Shown: positions 46,470-55,043, numbered from the stretch's first letter. The stretch is DNA of 64,000 nucleotides from Mycobacterium colombiense (GCF_001953985.1 NZ_MBEI01000046.1:62001-126000), one strand, 5' to 3'. A program made the numbers and translations. The notes: a model not told the origin generated them from the sequence alone.

Positions 46470-47267
46470 TTACCCGCGATGATTCAAGTCGTCGACCACA
46501 GCCTGCAGCGCCTCGGGATGCCGCAGGAACGGCGTGATGATGTCGACCGGCAACGGGAAGACGACCGTCGAGTTCTGATCCGCCCCCAACTCCAACAGCG
46601 TCTGCAGATAGCGCAGCTGCAGCGACGCCGGACTCTTCGAGAGGGTCTCGGCGGCTTCGCGCAGTTCCTCCGATGCCTGCAGTTCGCCGCGCGCGTTGAT
46701 GACCTTCGCGCGGCGTTCGCGCTCGGCTTCGGCCTCGCGGGCCATCGCCCGTTGCATCGACTCGGGAATTTCGACGTCCTTGATCTCGACGACGCGGACC
46801 TGCACACCCCAGGGCTCGGTCTGCTTCTCGATGATCGTGCGCAGGTCGCTGTTGAGGTCCTCTCGGTGTGCCAGCAGCGTGTCCAGGTCAGCCCGGCCCA
46901 GCAGCGAACGCAGTGTAGTCTGGGCGATCTGCGACGTCGCCACCGCGTAGTTTTCCACCGCCAGAATCGCTTTCAGCGGCTCCATCACCTGAAACATCAC
47001 GACGGCGTTGACCCGCGCCGGCACGTTGTCGCGGGTGATCACCTCCTGCGGCGGAATGGTCAGCGTCACCAGACGCTGGTCGACCCGAATCATCTTGTCC
47101 AGCAGCGGAATCAGAAACCGCAAGCCAGGGCCGTACAGGGGGCACGCGTGTCCCATCCGGAATACGACGCCGCGTTCGTACTCGCGCAGCACGGCCAGCG
47201 ACCACGTCGCGAGCACGGCAAGCAGGACTATCCCGGCTACGATCAGGCCGACCACAAGGGCAGTCAT
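46470..47267 (-). CDS. Slipin/stomatin-like SPFH membrane protein
   Basis: 265 residues. One N-terminal membrane helix (about 3-23), then an SPFH/band-7 domain (EYERGVVFRMGHACPLYGPG; LVTLTIPPQEVITRDNVPARV) and a coiled-coil segment rich in Ala/Glu/Arg (about 175-215). Slipins assemble into membrane microdomain scaffolds and often pair with membrane proteases (NfeD), but no nfeD is seen. The ATG overlaps the stop of the zinc-domain membrane protein (ATGA), which itself follows the NO reductase by 3 bp, so all three form an operon. Confidence 0.9.
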   Translation of the reverse strand: MTALVVGLIVAGIVLLAVLATWSLAVLREYERGVVFRMGHACPLYGPGLRFLIPLLDKMIRVDQRLVTLTIPPQEVITRDNVPARVNAVVMFQVMEPLKAILAVENYAVATSQIAQTTLRSLLGRADLDTLLAHREDLNSDLRTIIEKQTEPWGVQVRVVEIKDVEIPESMQRAMAREAEAERERRAKVINARGELQASEELREAAETLSKSPASLQLRYLQTLLELGADQNSTVVFPLPVDIITPFLRHPEALQAVVDDLNHRG

Positions 47268-47890
47268 ATCGTGTTGTCCTCCTTGCTTTTCCACCCGCCC
47301 CAGCGCGTGGAGTACCGGTCGATTGCCGCGGCCACCTGGTCCTCGATCGCGGTGCGGTGCGGCAGGTGGTCGGGCGCGTTGGACGGAGTGTTCCACAGGT
47401 GACGGACCAGCGGCAGCCCCAACAGCGCAACGATCAGCACCGTCGCCGTCAGGACCAGCGCGTCAGCGGCCGAGTGGTTGGCGATTAACGTCGCCAGCGG
47501 CAGCACGATCCCCAGCGCGGCCACGCAGCAGGCGATCCCGCGGTGAAACCGTCCGGCGTCCGAATGCGGCCACGGGTCGACTTCGCGGCTGATCTCGCGG
47601 CCGTGCTCGGAGGTCGTGCAGTCGGATTTGACGGGACAGCTGTTGCACACCACCGGCAGTGCCCGATATCGCATGACCCGATGTTTCGGATCGAATGAGG
47701 TCGGCCACAGCCAATGATCCTGCGGACAGACCCATGCATCATGGTCGGGCCGGTACGTGAATTGGCCTGTGCGCCAACGTGCCGCGTGCGCCGAAGCCCG
47801 CCGGGCCATCGCGTCGAAAGCCCAGCCGACGGCCAGCAGCGCGAGGGAGTACCCGGCGATCATCCACACCGCGGCGGTCGGCGCGGTCAC
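47264..47890 (-). CDS. Membrane protein with Cys4 domain resembling transposase C-terminal zinc module
   Basis: 208 residues from GTG 47890. Membrane helices lie at about 8-28, 118-138 and 143-163. Between helix 1 and 2 sits a cytoplasmic-type domain with Cys55, Cys82, Cys85 and Cys91 in the pattern YRPDHDAWVCPQDHWLW, then YRALPVVCNSCPVKSDCTTS followed by EHGREISRE. This layout matches the zinc-ribbon-like C-terminal domain of IS1182-type DDE transposases (CPAG...Y...CxxCPLxxxCTxSxxGRxI). It is not a transposase: the DDE core is absent. It is in an operon with qNor and slipin; its function is unknown, possibly metal or redox sensing. Confidence 0.8.
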   Translation of the reverse strand: MTAPTAAVWMIAGYSLALLAVGWAFDAMARRASAHAARWRTGQFTYRPDHDAWVCPQDHWLWPTSFDPKHRVMRYRALPVVCNSCPVKSDCTTSEHGREISREVDPWPHSDAGRFHRGIACCVAALGIVLPLATLIANHSAADALVLTATVLIVALLGLPLVRHLWNTPSNAPDHLPHRTAIEDQVAAAIDRYSTRWGGWKSKEDNTI

Positions 47891-47893
47891 CGG

Positions 47894-50224
47894 TCAATCC
47901 TTCGCCGGCACCGCGGCACCGGGCTCCGGCTCGGTCGGTGCCTGGACGTACAGCGGGCTTTCTGGCATTTCGTCGGCGGTGGTACCCGACCGGAAGTTGA
48001 GCAGCGCGGTCAGGGCGATCCAGACGAACGGCACCACACCGCCGACGATCAGGATGACGTCGCCCGGTAGCCGGAGCCACTCCAGGACGGCATTGCCCGG
48101 CTTGGTGATGTAGCCCAGCGACCGCGCCTCGAAGTAGCCGTCGTTGACCGAGTGGTAGAGCTGCAGCACGCCCAGCGGCAGCAGGGTGGCGAACACCATC
48201 CACGCCAGCCCGATGTTCATGCACCAGAACGAGATTCGCGCCAGCTTCTCGGGCCATTTGTCGGCCGGGATCACGTAGCGGAAGGCGAACATGGCCAGCC
48301 CGACGGCCAGCATGCCGTACACGCCCATCATCGCCGCATGCGCGTGGTTGGCCGTCAGTGCGGTGCCGATCTGGTAGTAGGACACCACCGGAAGGTTGAT
48401 CAGGAACCCGAAGATGCCTGCCCCCAAGAAGTTCCAGAATCCGACCGCGACCAGGAACATGACCGCCCAGCGGTGTGGGAAGGGGTTGGCGTCGCCGGAT
48501 TGCTGGCGCGCACCGAGTTGCAGGAACGCCCACGCCTCGACGGTCAGGAAGGTCAGCGGGATGACCTCGGCGGCCGAGAAGAAGGCGCCGAGCGCCATGT
48601 GCTCCACCGGAGTTCCGGAGAAGTACAGGTGGTGCATGGTGCCGATGACACCACCGGCGGAGTACAGGATGACGTCGAGGAAGATCACGCCCAGCGCGAT
48701 TTTCTCGCGCACCACGCCGAGCAACACGAACATGTAGGCCACCATCACGGTGGTGAACAGCTCGAGGAAGTCCTCGACCCACAGGTGCACGACCCAGAAC
48801 CGCCAGAAGTCGGCGACGGTGTAGTGGGCGTCGCTGCCGGCCAGCAGGCCCACGGCGTAGAAGCCGGGGATGGCCAGCCCGGAGAAGAAGAACAGCCAGG
48901 GCATGTTCATCTTCGACTCACCCTTGAGCTGGCCGCGGATGCCGCGCCAGATGATGGCGATCCACAGGAACATGCCGATGATCAGCAGGATCTGCCACAG
49001 GCGCGGCAGGTCGAGGTACTCCCACTGCTGGGAGAACAGCCCGCCCGCCGGGATCACGCCATAGATGGACAGCGCCTCGCAGATCAACGAGCCGAACACC
49101 ACCACGGCGACCGCGCCCAGCAGCACATACGCCAGCAGCGCCTGGCGTTTGGGCTCCCGGCGAGCGATGAACGGCACCAGAAAGATGCCGCCCGCCAGGA
49201 AGGCCGCCGCGGTCCAGAACAGCGACAGCTGCAGATGCCAGGTGCGGGCCAGGTTGTAGGGCAGGATGCGGGCCAGATCCAGCCCGAAGAAATTGGCCAG
49301 ATCGGCCCGGTAGTGCTCGGCCGCGGCCCCCAGCAGCGTCTGGGCCAGGAACAGCACCGACACGATGGCGAAGAACCAGATGCAGGCGCGCTGCGCAGGG
49401 GTCAGGCTCACCTCGCCGGGCTGGCGGAAGGACAGGGTGGACGACTCTGCGCTGTGCCAGCCGACCTTCTGGCTCCAGCGACCGTAGACCGCGAACATGA
49501 TCCCGATGCCGCCCAGCAATGCGACAAGCGACAGCGCCGACCAGACGATCACCGCGGCGGTGGGACCGTTGTCGACTAGCGGCTCGGCCGGCCAGTTGTT
49601 GGTGTAGGTGTACTTGTGGCCGGGACGTTCGGCTGCCGCGGCCCAGGCCGTCCAGGCGAAGAATGCCGTGAGGTCACGGATCTGCGCCTTATCGGTGATC
49701 ATGTGGGGCAGCAGGCCGTATTTCGTAGAGTTCTCGCCGAAGTAGGCGGCGTACTGGCTCTGGATGTGATCGAACGCCACGGCTTGGCGGTCGGTGAACA
49801 CCAACGTCTTGCTGGCGGAGTTGTAGCGATTGGTGCGGAATTCGGTGACGACGCGTTCCCGCGGATCGGTCACGCCCTGCGCGCGAAGCTGACCGGCGAC
49901 GTCCTGCGTGGCGGTCCGCAGGTATTCGGCGGTGTAGTCGGGCCCCAAATACGCCCCGTGGCCGAGAACCGAGCCGTATTCCATCAGGCCGCGGGCCTGG
50001 TAGAGCTCTTGGCCGCGGGTGATGTCCTGACCGGTGAACAGCAGCTGGCCCGATTCGTTGACTACCTTGTCCGGCATCGGCATCGACGCCGAATAGGTGC
50101 GGTAGGCCAGGACGCCCATCACCAGGAAGCCGAAGATCATGACCAGGGCGACACCCTGGACCCAGCCTTTTCCGACCAGAGGCTCTGACGATGACGGTTG
50201 AGCGGATGTCTCTTGAGCGGTCAT
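47894..50224 (-). CDS. norB: Quinol-dependent nitric oxide reductase (qNor)
   Basis: 776 residues. The N-terminal helix is followed by an extracytoplasmic cytochrome-c-like fold without heme c motif (about 60-230), then twelve or more helices of the heme-copper oxidase family. Metal-site motifs are TWHLQLSLFWTA (heme ligand region), the WVVHLWVEDFLELFTTV block with conserved His and Glu residues, GVIGTMHHLYFSGTP (FeB His pair) and TANHAHAAMMGVYGM. It reduces 2 NO to N2O with electrons from menaquinol, detoxifying host or self-made NO. It is absent from M. tuberculosis as far as I recall. It heads the qNor/Cys4/slipin operon and shares a DosR-box-bearing intergenic region with the stress protein gene. 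Confidence 0.95.
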   Translation of the reverse strand: MTAQETSAQPSSSEPLVGKGWVQGVALVMIFGFLVMGVLAYRTYSASMPMPDKVVNESGQLLFTGQDITRGQELYQARGLMEYGSVLGHGAYLGPDYTAEYLRTATQDVAGQLRAQGVTDPRERVVTEFRTNRYNSASKTLVFTDRQAVAFDHIQSQYAAYFGENSTKYGLLPHMITDKAQIRDLTAFFAWTAWAAAAERPGHKYTYTNNWPAEPLVDNGPTAAVIVWSALSLVALLGGIGIMFAVYGRWSQKVGWHSAESSTLSFRQPGEVSLTPAQRACIWFFAIVSVLFLAQTLLGAAAEHYRADLANFFGLDLARILPYNLARTWHLQLSLFWTAAAFLAGGIFLVPFIARREPKRQALLAYVLLGAVAVVVFGSLICEALSIYGVIPAGGLFSQQWEYLDLPRLWQILLIIGMFLWIAIIWRGIRGQLKGESKMNMPWLFFFSGLAIPGFYAVGLLAGSDAHYTVADFWRFWVVHLWVEDFLELFTTVMVAYMFVLLGVVREKIALGVIFLDVILYSAGGVIGTMHHLYFSGTPVEHMALGAFFSAAEVIPLTFLTVEAWAFLQLGARQQSGDANPFPHRWAVMFLVAVGFWNFLGAGIFGFLINLPVVSYYQIGTALTANHAHAAMMGVYGMLAVGLAMFAFRYVIPADKWPEKLARISFWCMNIGLAWMVFATLLPLGVLQLYHSVNDGYFEARSLGYITKPGNAVLEWLRLPGDVILIVGGVVPFVWIALTALLNFRSGTTADEMPESPLYVQAPTEPEPGAAVPAKD

Positions 50225-50362
50225 GCGCGAGGTCTCTCCCGTCTAGGTGATGGGTGGTGGTGCCCGCTGTCTCGCATGTCAAACACACCTAGGTCGTCCG
50301 CACCTAATACTCAATCCCTGGCGTCGCGATGGCAACAGTCAATTCGGTTATACGAGCGGACC

Positions 50363-50382
50363 ATAGGGTCCAATGGCACCAA
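50363..50382. promoter_or_regulatory. DosR/DevR-like box 1 (weaker)
   Basis: ATAGGGTCCAATGGCACCAA matches about 12 of 20 positions of the DosR consensus TTSGGGACTWWAGTCCCSAA. It is centred 21 bp (two helical turns) from box 2, the arrangement seen at dormancy promoters. Confidence 0.45.
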
Positions 50383-50383
50383 T

Positions 50384-50403
50384 TTCGGGACCAATGCCTC
50401 TGG
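50384..50403. promoter_or_regulatory. DosR/DevR-like box 2
   Basis: TTCGGGACCAATGCCTCTGG has a perfect left half (TTCGGGAC) and 13 of 20 consensus positions. It lies about 80 bp before the stress-protein ATG and about 160 bp before qNor, in the shared divergent region 50225-50484. Confidence 0.55.
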
Positions 50404-50484
50404 GGGAGTGGGGTTTACGGGTCATAAAGTCTTATCTGAACGGTGTAATGAACACTTTTCTACCGCGCAATGAAGGAAGTCGCG

Positions 50485-51282
50485 ATGAGCAACGTGTATC
50501 CAGCTCCCGCAATTCTGGTAGGTGTCGACGGTTCCCGGGCGGCGATTCATGCGGCCGTATGGGCGATCGCTGAGGCGGTCAGCCGCGACATTCCCTTGCG
50601 ATTGGTGTATGTCATCGATCCGCACGACGCATCGGGCGCGCGCGACGCTGGCACCCGGCTTGCCGTCGCCCGTGCCGCGTTGACCGACGCCCATCGGGCC
50701 GTGGACGCCGTGGGCGAACAAGTCAAGGTTGAAACCGAAATCCTCTGGGGCAGGACGGTTTCCAAGCTGCTTGAGGCATCGAGGTCTGCGGTCATGCTCT
50801 GCGTCGGGCGAATCGGGCTCAACCATGCCTGCCACGGCGGACCCGCCGTCGCGGCGTCTTTGGTCCGCTCGGCGGTGTGTCCGGTAGCCGTGATCCAGCA
50901 GTCGGCGAGCCGTCCGACGGCGCCCCGGGTCAGCGGTGTGGTGGCCGAAGTGGACAACGGGACGGTGCTGCGGCACGCGTTCGACGAAGCGAGACTGCGC
51001 CGAGCGACGCTGCGGGCGGTCTCGGTGTCGAATGCCGCCGATGTACGCGGCGGAACTCCTGGAAAGGCCTCAGCGCAACGGCAATTGGATCGCAGGCTGG
51101 CGCAGTGGATGCGGCTGTATCCCGACGTGCAGGCCGAGCCGGCGATCGTAACCGGAGGCGTGGACCGGTACCTGCGCGGCCACCCGGATGCCGGTCAGCT
51201 GCTGGTCACCGATTCCTATCGGGCCGAGGCGCTGTGTCACGAGGGCCACTCCGTGCTCGCGATACGTTGCGGCAACCTCTAA
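50485..51282 (+). CDS. Universal stress protein, tandem USP domains
   Basis: 265 residues. The N-terminal USP domain (PAILVGVDGSRAAIHAAVWA to AVCPVAVIQ, residues about 6-140) has an ATP-loop-like but altered GRIGLNHACHGG. The second domain (about 155-260) is more divergent and lacks a clear ATP loop. The layout resembles the M. tuberculosis DosR-regulated Rv3134c class. ATG 50485 has AAGGAAG ahead of it and is preferred over the in-frame ATG at 50470. A probable intrinsic terminator follows. Hypoxia/NO induction is inferred from the boxes upstream. Confidence 0.9.
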   Translation: MSNVYPAPAILVGVDGSRAAIHAAVWAIAEAVSRDIPLRLVYVIDPHDASGARDAGTRLAVARAALTDAHRAVDAVGEQVKVETEILWGRTVSKLLEASRSAVMLCVGRIGLNHACHGGPAVAASLVRSAVCPVAVIQQSASRPTAPRVSGVVAEVDNGTVLRHAFDEARLRRATLRAVSVSNAADVRGGTPGKASAQRQLDRRLAQWMRLYPDVQAEPAIVTGGVDRYLRGHPDAGQLLVTDSYRAEALCHEGHSVLAIRCGNL

Positions 51283-51348
51283 CTCGGGCAGCACCGGCAT
51301 TGTGATCTGAAACATACTGCTCTGCAACAGCGTTCATCGAAATCTCGG

Positions 51349-51390
51349 CCGGCGCATATCCGGAATTTTCTCCCGTATGCGCCGGTTTTC
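51349..51390 (+). terminator. Intrinsic terminator-like hairpin after the USP gene
   Basis: CCGGCGCATA (51349-51358) pairs perfectly with TATGCGCCGG (51376-51385) around a 17-nt loop and is followed at once by TTTTC. Stem plus T run is uncommon in mycobacteria and well placed 67 bp after the stop. Confidence 0.7.
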
Positions 51391-51400
51391 TCAGCGGTGT

Positions 51401-51420
51401 CAAGGGACCAATGGCCCTGT
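51401..51420. promoter_or_regulatory. DosR/DevR-like box 3 upstream of the truncated haemoglobin
   Basis: CAAGGGACCAATGGCCCTGT contains GGGAC and GCCC half-sites in the correct 14-bp core (GGGACC-AAT-GGCCC), the best symmetric match in the window. It ends 68 bp before the globin ATG. Confidence 0.6.
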
Positions 51421-51488
51421 TGTGAGACCACCTCTTCGGGCAAGATGGTGTTACTCTGAGTAGCAGATATATCGAAGGGTTGCTGACT

Positions 51489-51962
51489 ATGAGCCGGCTG
51501 ACGACCGCCGAGGCGGGTGCCGACCTGGTCGACCGCGCCGACGTGGAGGCGTTGCTGCGCCGGTTCTACGGGCGGGCGCTGGACGACGAGGTCCTGGCCG
51601 AACCGTTCGCCGAGTTGCGCGCCACCGGGTTGGATGCCCACGTTCCGACGATGTGCGACTTCTGGGAGACCGTGCTGTTCCGCGCGGGGCTCTATCGCGG
51701 CAGTGCGTTGCAGGCGCACCGCGAAATCCACCGGCGTGCTCCACTGTCGGATCGTCACTTCCGGCGCTGGCTTGCCTTGTGGCACAACACCGTTGACGAG
51801 ATGTATCGCGGACCGGCGGCCGATCGGGCGAAAGTTCAGGCAGGCCGGATCGCATGGGCCATGCACCGGCGACTGACCGGCGCCGACGCGCCCGAGTTAC
51901 TCGTCACGCAACCGGCTCGTGACGGTCAGGCTCCGGGCCGAACCGGAAATGACGGCCGGTGA
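51489..51962 (+). CDS. Group III truncated haemoglobin
   Basis: 157 residues, a 2-over-2 globin of the trHb3 (P) group. The proximal His is His90 in APLSDRHFRRWLALWHNTVDE, and FYGRALDDEVLAEPFAEL and CDFWETVLFRAGLYRG are family blocks. It binds heme and probably O2 or NO; the role of group III globins is poorly defined. GAAGGG precedes the ATG (51489). The C-terminal tail runs 59 bp into the convergent flavoprotein gene. M. tuberculosis has only groups I and II as I recall. Confidence 0.9.
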   Translation: MSRLTTAEAGADLVDRADVEALLRRFYGRALDDEVLAEPFAELRATGLDAHVPTMCDFWETVLFRAGLYRGSALQAHREIHRRAPLSDRHFRRWLALWHNTVDEMYRGPAADRAKVQAGRIAWAMHRRLTGADAPELLVTQPARDGQAPGRTGNDGR

Positions 51963-52335
51963 TTTCGGTCGGCGTTATGCGCACATAGTGCGGTTTGAGC
52001 GTTGCCGTCCACGGCAACAGCTGCGCGCGTTCGGCTCGTTGAATGTCCGTGTCTGCCTTCAGCAGTCGCGCGCGACCGCGCACGATCACGCTCCATCCCT
52101 CGATGAGGTTGTGGTCATCGACCTCGAAGACCACCGCGTGATTGGCCACGGCCGAGAACAGTTTGGTGCCCTCGGCGGTGCGGAACAGCACGGTGCGGTC
52201 TTGCACGACGAAGTTGACGGGAAAGATCTCGGGCTCGCCGGCGAAGTTGGTGACCAGGCGGCCCAGCGAGACACTGCCCAACAGATTCCAGTTTTGGTCC
52301 TCGGAAAGCACGGTAACCGGTTGGTCGCTACCCAC
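51904..52335 (-). CDS. Pyridoxamine 5'-phosphate oxidase-like flavoprotein
   Basis: 143 residues with the split-barrel FMN/F420-binding fold. NWNLLGSVSLGRLVTN opens the domain, FPVNFVVQDRTVLFRTAEGTK is the conserved core and VIVRGRARLL ends it. The group includes the M. tuberculosis DosR-regulon protein Rv3129, which also maps near this locus. It is probably a low-specificity flavin/F420 reductase or heme/fatty-acid-binding protein. The start is GTG at 52335. No DosR box is evident upstream of it. Confidence 0.87.
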   Translation of the reverse strand: MGSDQPVTVLSEDQNWNLLGSVSLGRLVTNFAGEPEIFPVNFVVQDRTVLFRTAEGTKLFSAVANHAVVFEVDDHNLIEGWSVIVRGRARLLKADTDIQRAERAQLLPWTATLKPHYVRITPTEITGRHFRFGPEPDRHEPVA

Positions 52336-52397
52336 GCGCCCAACGCTACGGAGAATTGCGGGCGTTGAGTAGAGCCCTTCGTACTCCGGTCGCAGGC

Positions 52398-53759
52398 TCA
52401 GCCGTGGCTGACCCGAAGCAACTTCGCCAAACTCGGCAGCTTGACGCGGGGCCGTCCGTGCGGTTCGCCGGCCGCGCGCTCGTGGGCGTCGATGAGATCC
52501 CAGTGCGCCGAGGTGACCAGCTTGGGCTGGCGCGACGCCAGCCAGTCGGCCAGCTTTTCAGCGTGGTCACCGGGGAAATCCGCCAGGCCGTCGGCGCCGG
52601 ACAAATCGGCGAGCAACGTGTCCACCGTGTCCTGAGAGTCCTTCTTATTGGTGCCGATGACACCGGTCGGCCCGCGTTTGATCCACCCGACCACATATTC
52701 GTTGCGGCTGCCCTCGACCCGGCCGCCGCTGTTGGGGATCGTCGCGGTCTTCTCGTCGAACGGCAGCCCCGGGGTGGGCACACCGCGGTAGCCGACCGAG
52801 CGCACCACCAGCTGGACAGGTAGCTCTTCGCGCTCGCCGGTGTCGTTGGCGGACACCCGCCCGTTGTCGTCGGTGACCAGCTCGTTGCGGCCGAGCACGA
52901 TCCTTTCGACTCGGTCGTCGCCCTTGATCTCGATCGGGGAGGTCATGAAGCGCAGCACGATGCGGCGGTGTCCGGGGCGCGGGTCGCGCTTGGCGTAATC
53001 GCGCAGCACGTTGATGTTCTGCTTGGCCGTTTTGCCCGCCGCGGCCGCGTCCTCGTCGCTCACGCCCTCCAGCTGGGCGGGGTCGACGATCACGTCGACG
53101 TTGTCCAGGTCTCCCAGCTCACGGAGCTCGAGGGTGGTGAATGCGGTCTGCAGCGGCCCGCGCCGACCGATGACCACCACCTCGTCGACGCCGCACGGGC
53201 GTAGCGAATCCAGCGCGTGGTCGGCGATGTCGGTCAGTCCCAGCACGTCGGGATCGGTGACCAGAATGCGCGCGACGTCGAGGGCGACGTTGCCGTTACC
53301 GACGACTACGGCCCGGGACCCCGAGAGATCGGGCGTGGCCTCCTCGAAGTTCGGGTGCGCGTTGTACCAGCCCACGAAGTCGACGGCGGCGATGCTGCCC
53401 GGCAGGTCCTCGCCGGGGATGTTCAGCGCACGGTCGGATTGCGCCCCGACGGCGTAGACGACGGCGTCATAGCGCTCCGCGAGCTCGTCGGCCTGCACGT
53501 GTTCGCCCACCGAGATGTTGCCGAAGAAGCGGAAGCGCGGATCCTGGGACGTCTTCTCGAACTGCTTGCTGATCGACTTGATCTTCGGGTGATCGGGCGC
53601 GACGCCGGAGCGCACCAGCCCCCATGGGGTGGGCAGCATCTCCAGCATGTCGACGGCGATATCGATGTCTTCGGACCCGTCGGCCGCCTTCAGCAAGGAG
53701 GCCGCGGCGAAGAAGCCCGACGGTCCGGAGCCAACGATTGCAACGTGGTAAGGGCGCAT
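52398..53759 (-). CDS. fprA: NADPH-ferredoxin reductase FprA
   Basis: 453 residues, like M. tuberculosis FprA (Rv3106, 456). The FAD motif is VAIVGSGPSGFFAAASLL at the N-terminus; VVVGNGNVALDVARIL and VVVIGRRGPLQTAFT are the NADPH-domain blocks; GWIKRGPTGVIGTNKKDSQD is the adrenodoxin-reductase-type C-terminal signature. It supplies electrons to ferredoxins and hence to P450s and Fe-S enzymes. The ATG at 53759 is fixed by the FAD motif; the long upstream frame is non-coding. It is divergent from prfB. Confidence 0.95.
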   Translation of the reverse strand: MRPYHVAIVGSGPSGFFAAASLLKAADGSEDIDIAVDMLEMLPTPWGLVRSGVAPDHPKIKSISKQFEKTSQDPRFRFFGNISVGEHVQADELAERYDAVVYAVGAQSDRALNIPGEDLPGSIAAVDFVGWYNAHPNFEEATPDLSGSRAVVVGNGNVALDVARILVTDPDVLGLTDIADHALDSLRPCGVDEVVVIGRRGPLQTAFTTLELRELGDLDNVDVIVDPAQLEGVSDEDAAAAGKTAKQNINVLRDYAKRDPRPGHRRIVLRFMTSPIEIKGDDRVERIVLGRNELVTDDNGRVSANDTGEREELPVQLVVRSVGYRGVPTPGLPFDEKTATIPNSGGRVEGSRNEYVVGWIKRGPTGVIGTNKKDSQDTVDTLLADLSGADGLADFPGDHAEKLADWLASRQPKLVTSAHWDLIDAHERAAGEPHGRPRVKLPSLAKLLRVSHG

Positions 53760-53921
53760 TCTCGACCTTCTATTCGTGCCCGAATGCGCGCAAGGGGCTG
53801 TCGCACGCAAAGCGGGGCGCACATGATCGTGACTCGATGCTAAACGCATGACCGCTGGTCGTGACCTGGACACTCGCTGCCAGCGGAAGCTGCCCGGAGG
53901 TCCCCGGTAACGTTGTCGCCT

Positions 53922-55043
53922 GTGGAACCCGACCGTCAAGCCGATATCGCTGCCCTCGACGCCACCCTGACCACGGTGGAGCGAGTGCTCGATGTGGACG
54001 GTCTGCGCGCGCGCATCGAGAAGCTCGAACACGAGGCATCCGATCCCCAACTGTGGGACGACCAAGCGCGAGCCCAGCGGGTGACCAGCGAGTTGTCGCA
54101 CGCTCAGGGCGAGCTGCGCCGGGTCGAGGAGTTGCGCGGGCGCCTGGACGATCTGCCGGTGCTCTACGAGTTGGCGGCCGAGGAGGGAGGAGACGCCGCC
54201 AGCAAAACAGAAGCGCTGGCCGAGGCCGACGCCGAGCTGAAGGCGCTGCGCGCGGACATCGAAGCCACCGAGGTGCGCACCCTGCTGTCGGGCGACTACG
54301 ACGAGCGCGAGGCGCTGGTCACCATTCGTTCCGGCGCGGGTGGAGTGGACGCCGCCGACTGGGCCGAGATGCTGATGCGGATGTATATACGGTGGGCCGA
54401 GCAACACAAGTATCCCGTCGAGGTGTTCGACACGTCCTACGCCGAAGAGGCGGGCATCAAGAGCGCGACGTTCGCCGTGCACGCCCCGTTCGCCTACGGC
54501 ACGCTGTCCGTGGAGCAGGGCACCCACCGGCTGGTGCGAATCAGCCCGTTTGACAACCAGAGCCGCCGTCAGACGTCGTTCGCCGAAGTCGAGGTGCTTC
54601 CGGTGGTGGAGACCACCGACCACATCGACATTCCGGAAGGCGATGTGCGCGTTGACGTTTACCGCTCGAGTGGTCCGGGAGGCCAGTCGGTGAACACCAC
54701 CGACTCTGCGGTACGTTTAACCCATATCCCAACGGGTATCGTCGTGACTTGTCAGAACGAAAAATCGCAGTTGCAGAACAAGATTTCGGCGATGCGCGTT
54801 CTTCAGGCAAAGTTGTTGGAGCGCAAGCGTTCCGAAGAACGCGCTGAGCTAGACGCATTAAAAGGCGAAGGTGGCAGTTCGTGGGGCAACCAGATGCGCT
54901 CCTACGTCCTGCAGCCGTATCAGATGGTCAAGGATCTGCGGACCGAATACGAGGTCGGCAATCCCGCGGCCGTCCTGGATGGAGACATCGACGGGTTCCT
55001 GGAAGCGGGAATCCGTTGGCGCAACCGAAAAGATGACGAATAA
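53922..55043 (+). CDS. prfB: Peptide chain release factor 2
   Basis: 373 residues from GTG 53922 (TTG at 53913 is an alternative). It terminates translation at UGA and UAA: SPF anticodon-like tripeptide at residues 208-210 and the GGQ peptidyl-hydrolysis motif at 253-255 ([17 protein letters not shown]). There is no in-frame UGA or CTTTGA slippery site near codon 25, so the E. coli programmed frameshift is absent, as in other actinobacteria. It overlaps the MscS gene by 11 bp and starts the Rv3105c-Rv3100c-like gene run. Confidence 0.95.
   Translation: MEPDRQADIAALDATLTTVERVLDVDGLRARIEKLEHEASDPQLWDDQARAQRVTSELSHAQGELRRVEELRGRLDDLPVLYELAAEEGGDAASKTEALAEADAELKALRADIEATEVRTLLSGDYDEREALVTIRSGAGGVDAADWAEMLMRMYIRWAEQHKYPVEVFDTSYAEEAGIKSATFAVHAPFAYGTLSVEQGTHRLVRISPFDNQSRRQTSFAEVEVLPVVETTDHIDIPEGDVRVDVYRSSGPGGQSVNTTDSAVRLTHIPTGIVVTCQNEKSQLQNKISAMRVLQAKLLERKRSEERAELDALKGEGGSSWGNQMRSYVLQPYQMVKDLRTEYEVGNPAAVLDGDIDGFLEAGIRWRNRKDDE

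Noticed and set aside
47264..47890. Truncated IS1182-type transposase
   Set aside because: Only the Cys4 module is similar; membrane helices flank it, the frame is intact and coupled to qNor and slipin, and no terminal inverted repeats are seen.
52336..52397. DosR box upstream of the PPOX-like gene
   Set aside because: No GGGAC/GTCCC half-sites in the gap; its link to the DosR island rests on location only.
53913..54000. Programmed frameshift in prfB
   Set aside because: The frame is continuous; there is no CTTTGA slip site or in-frame UGA near codon 25.
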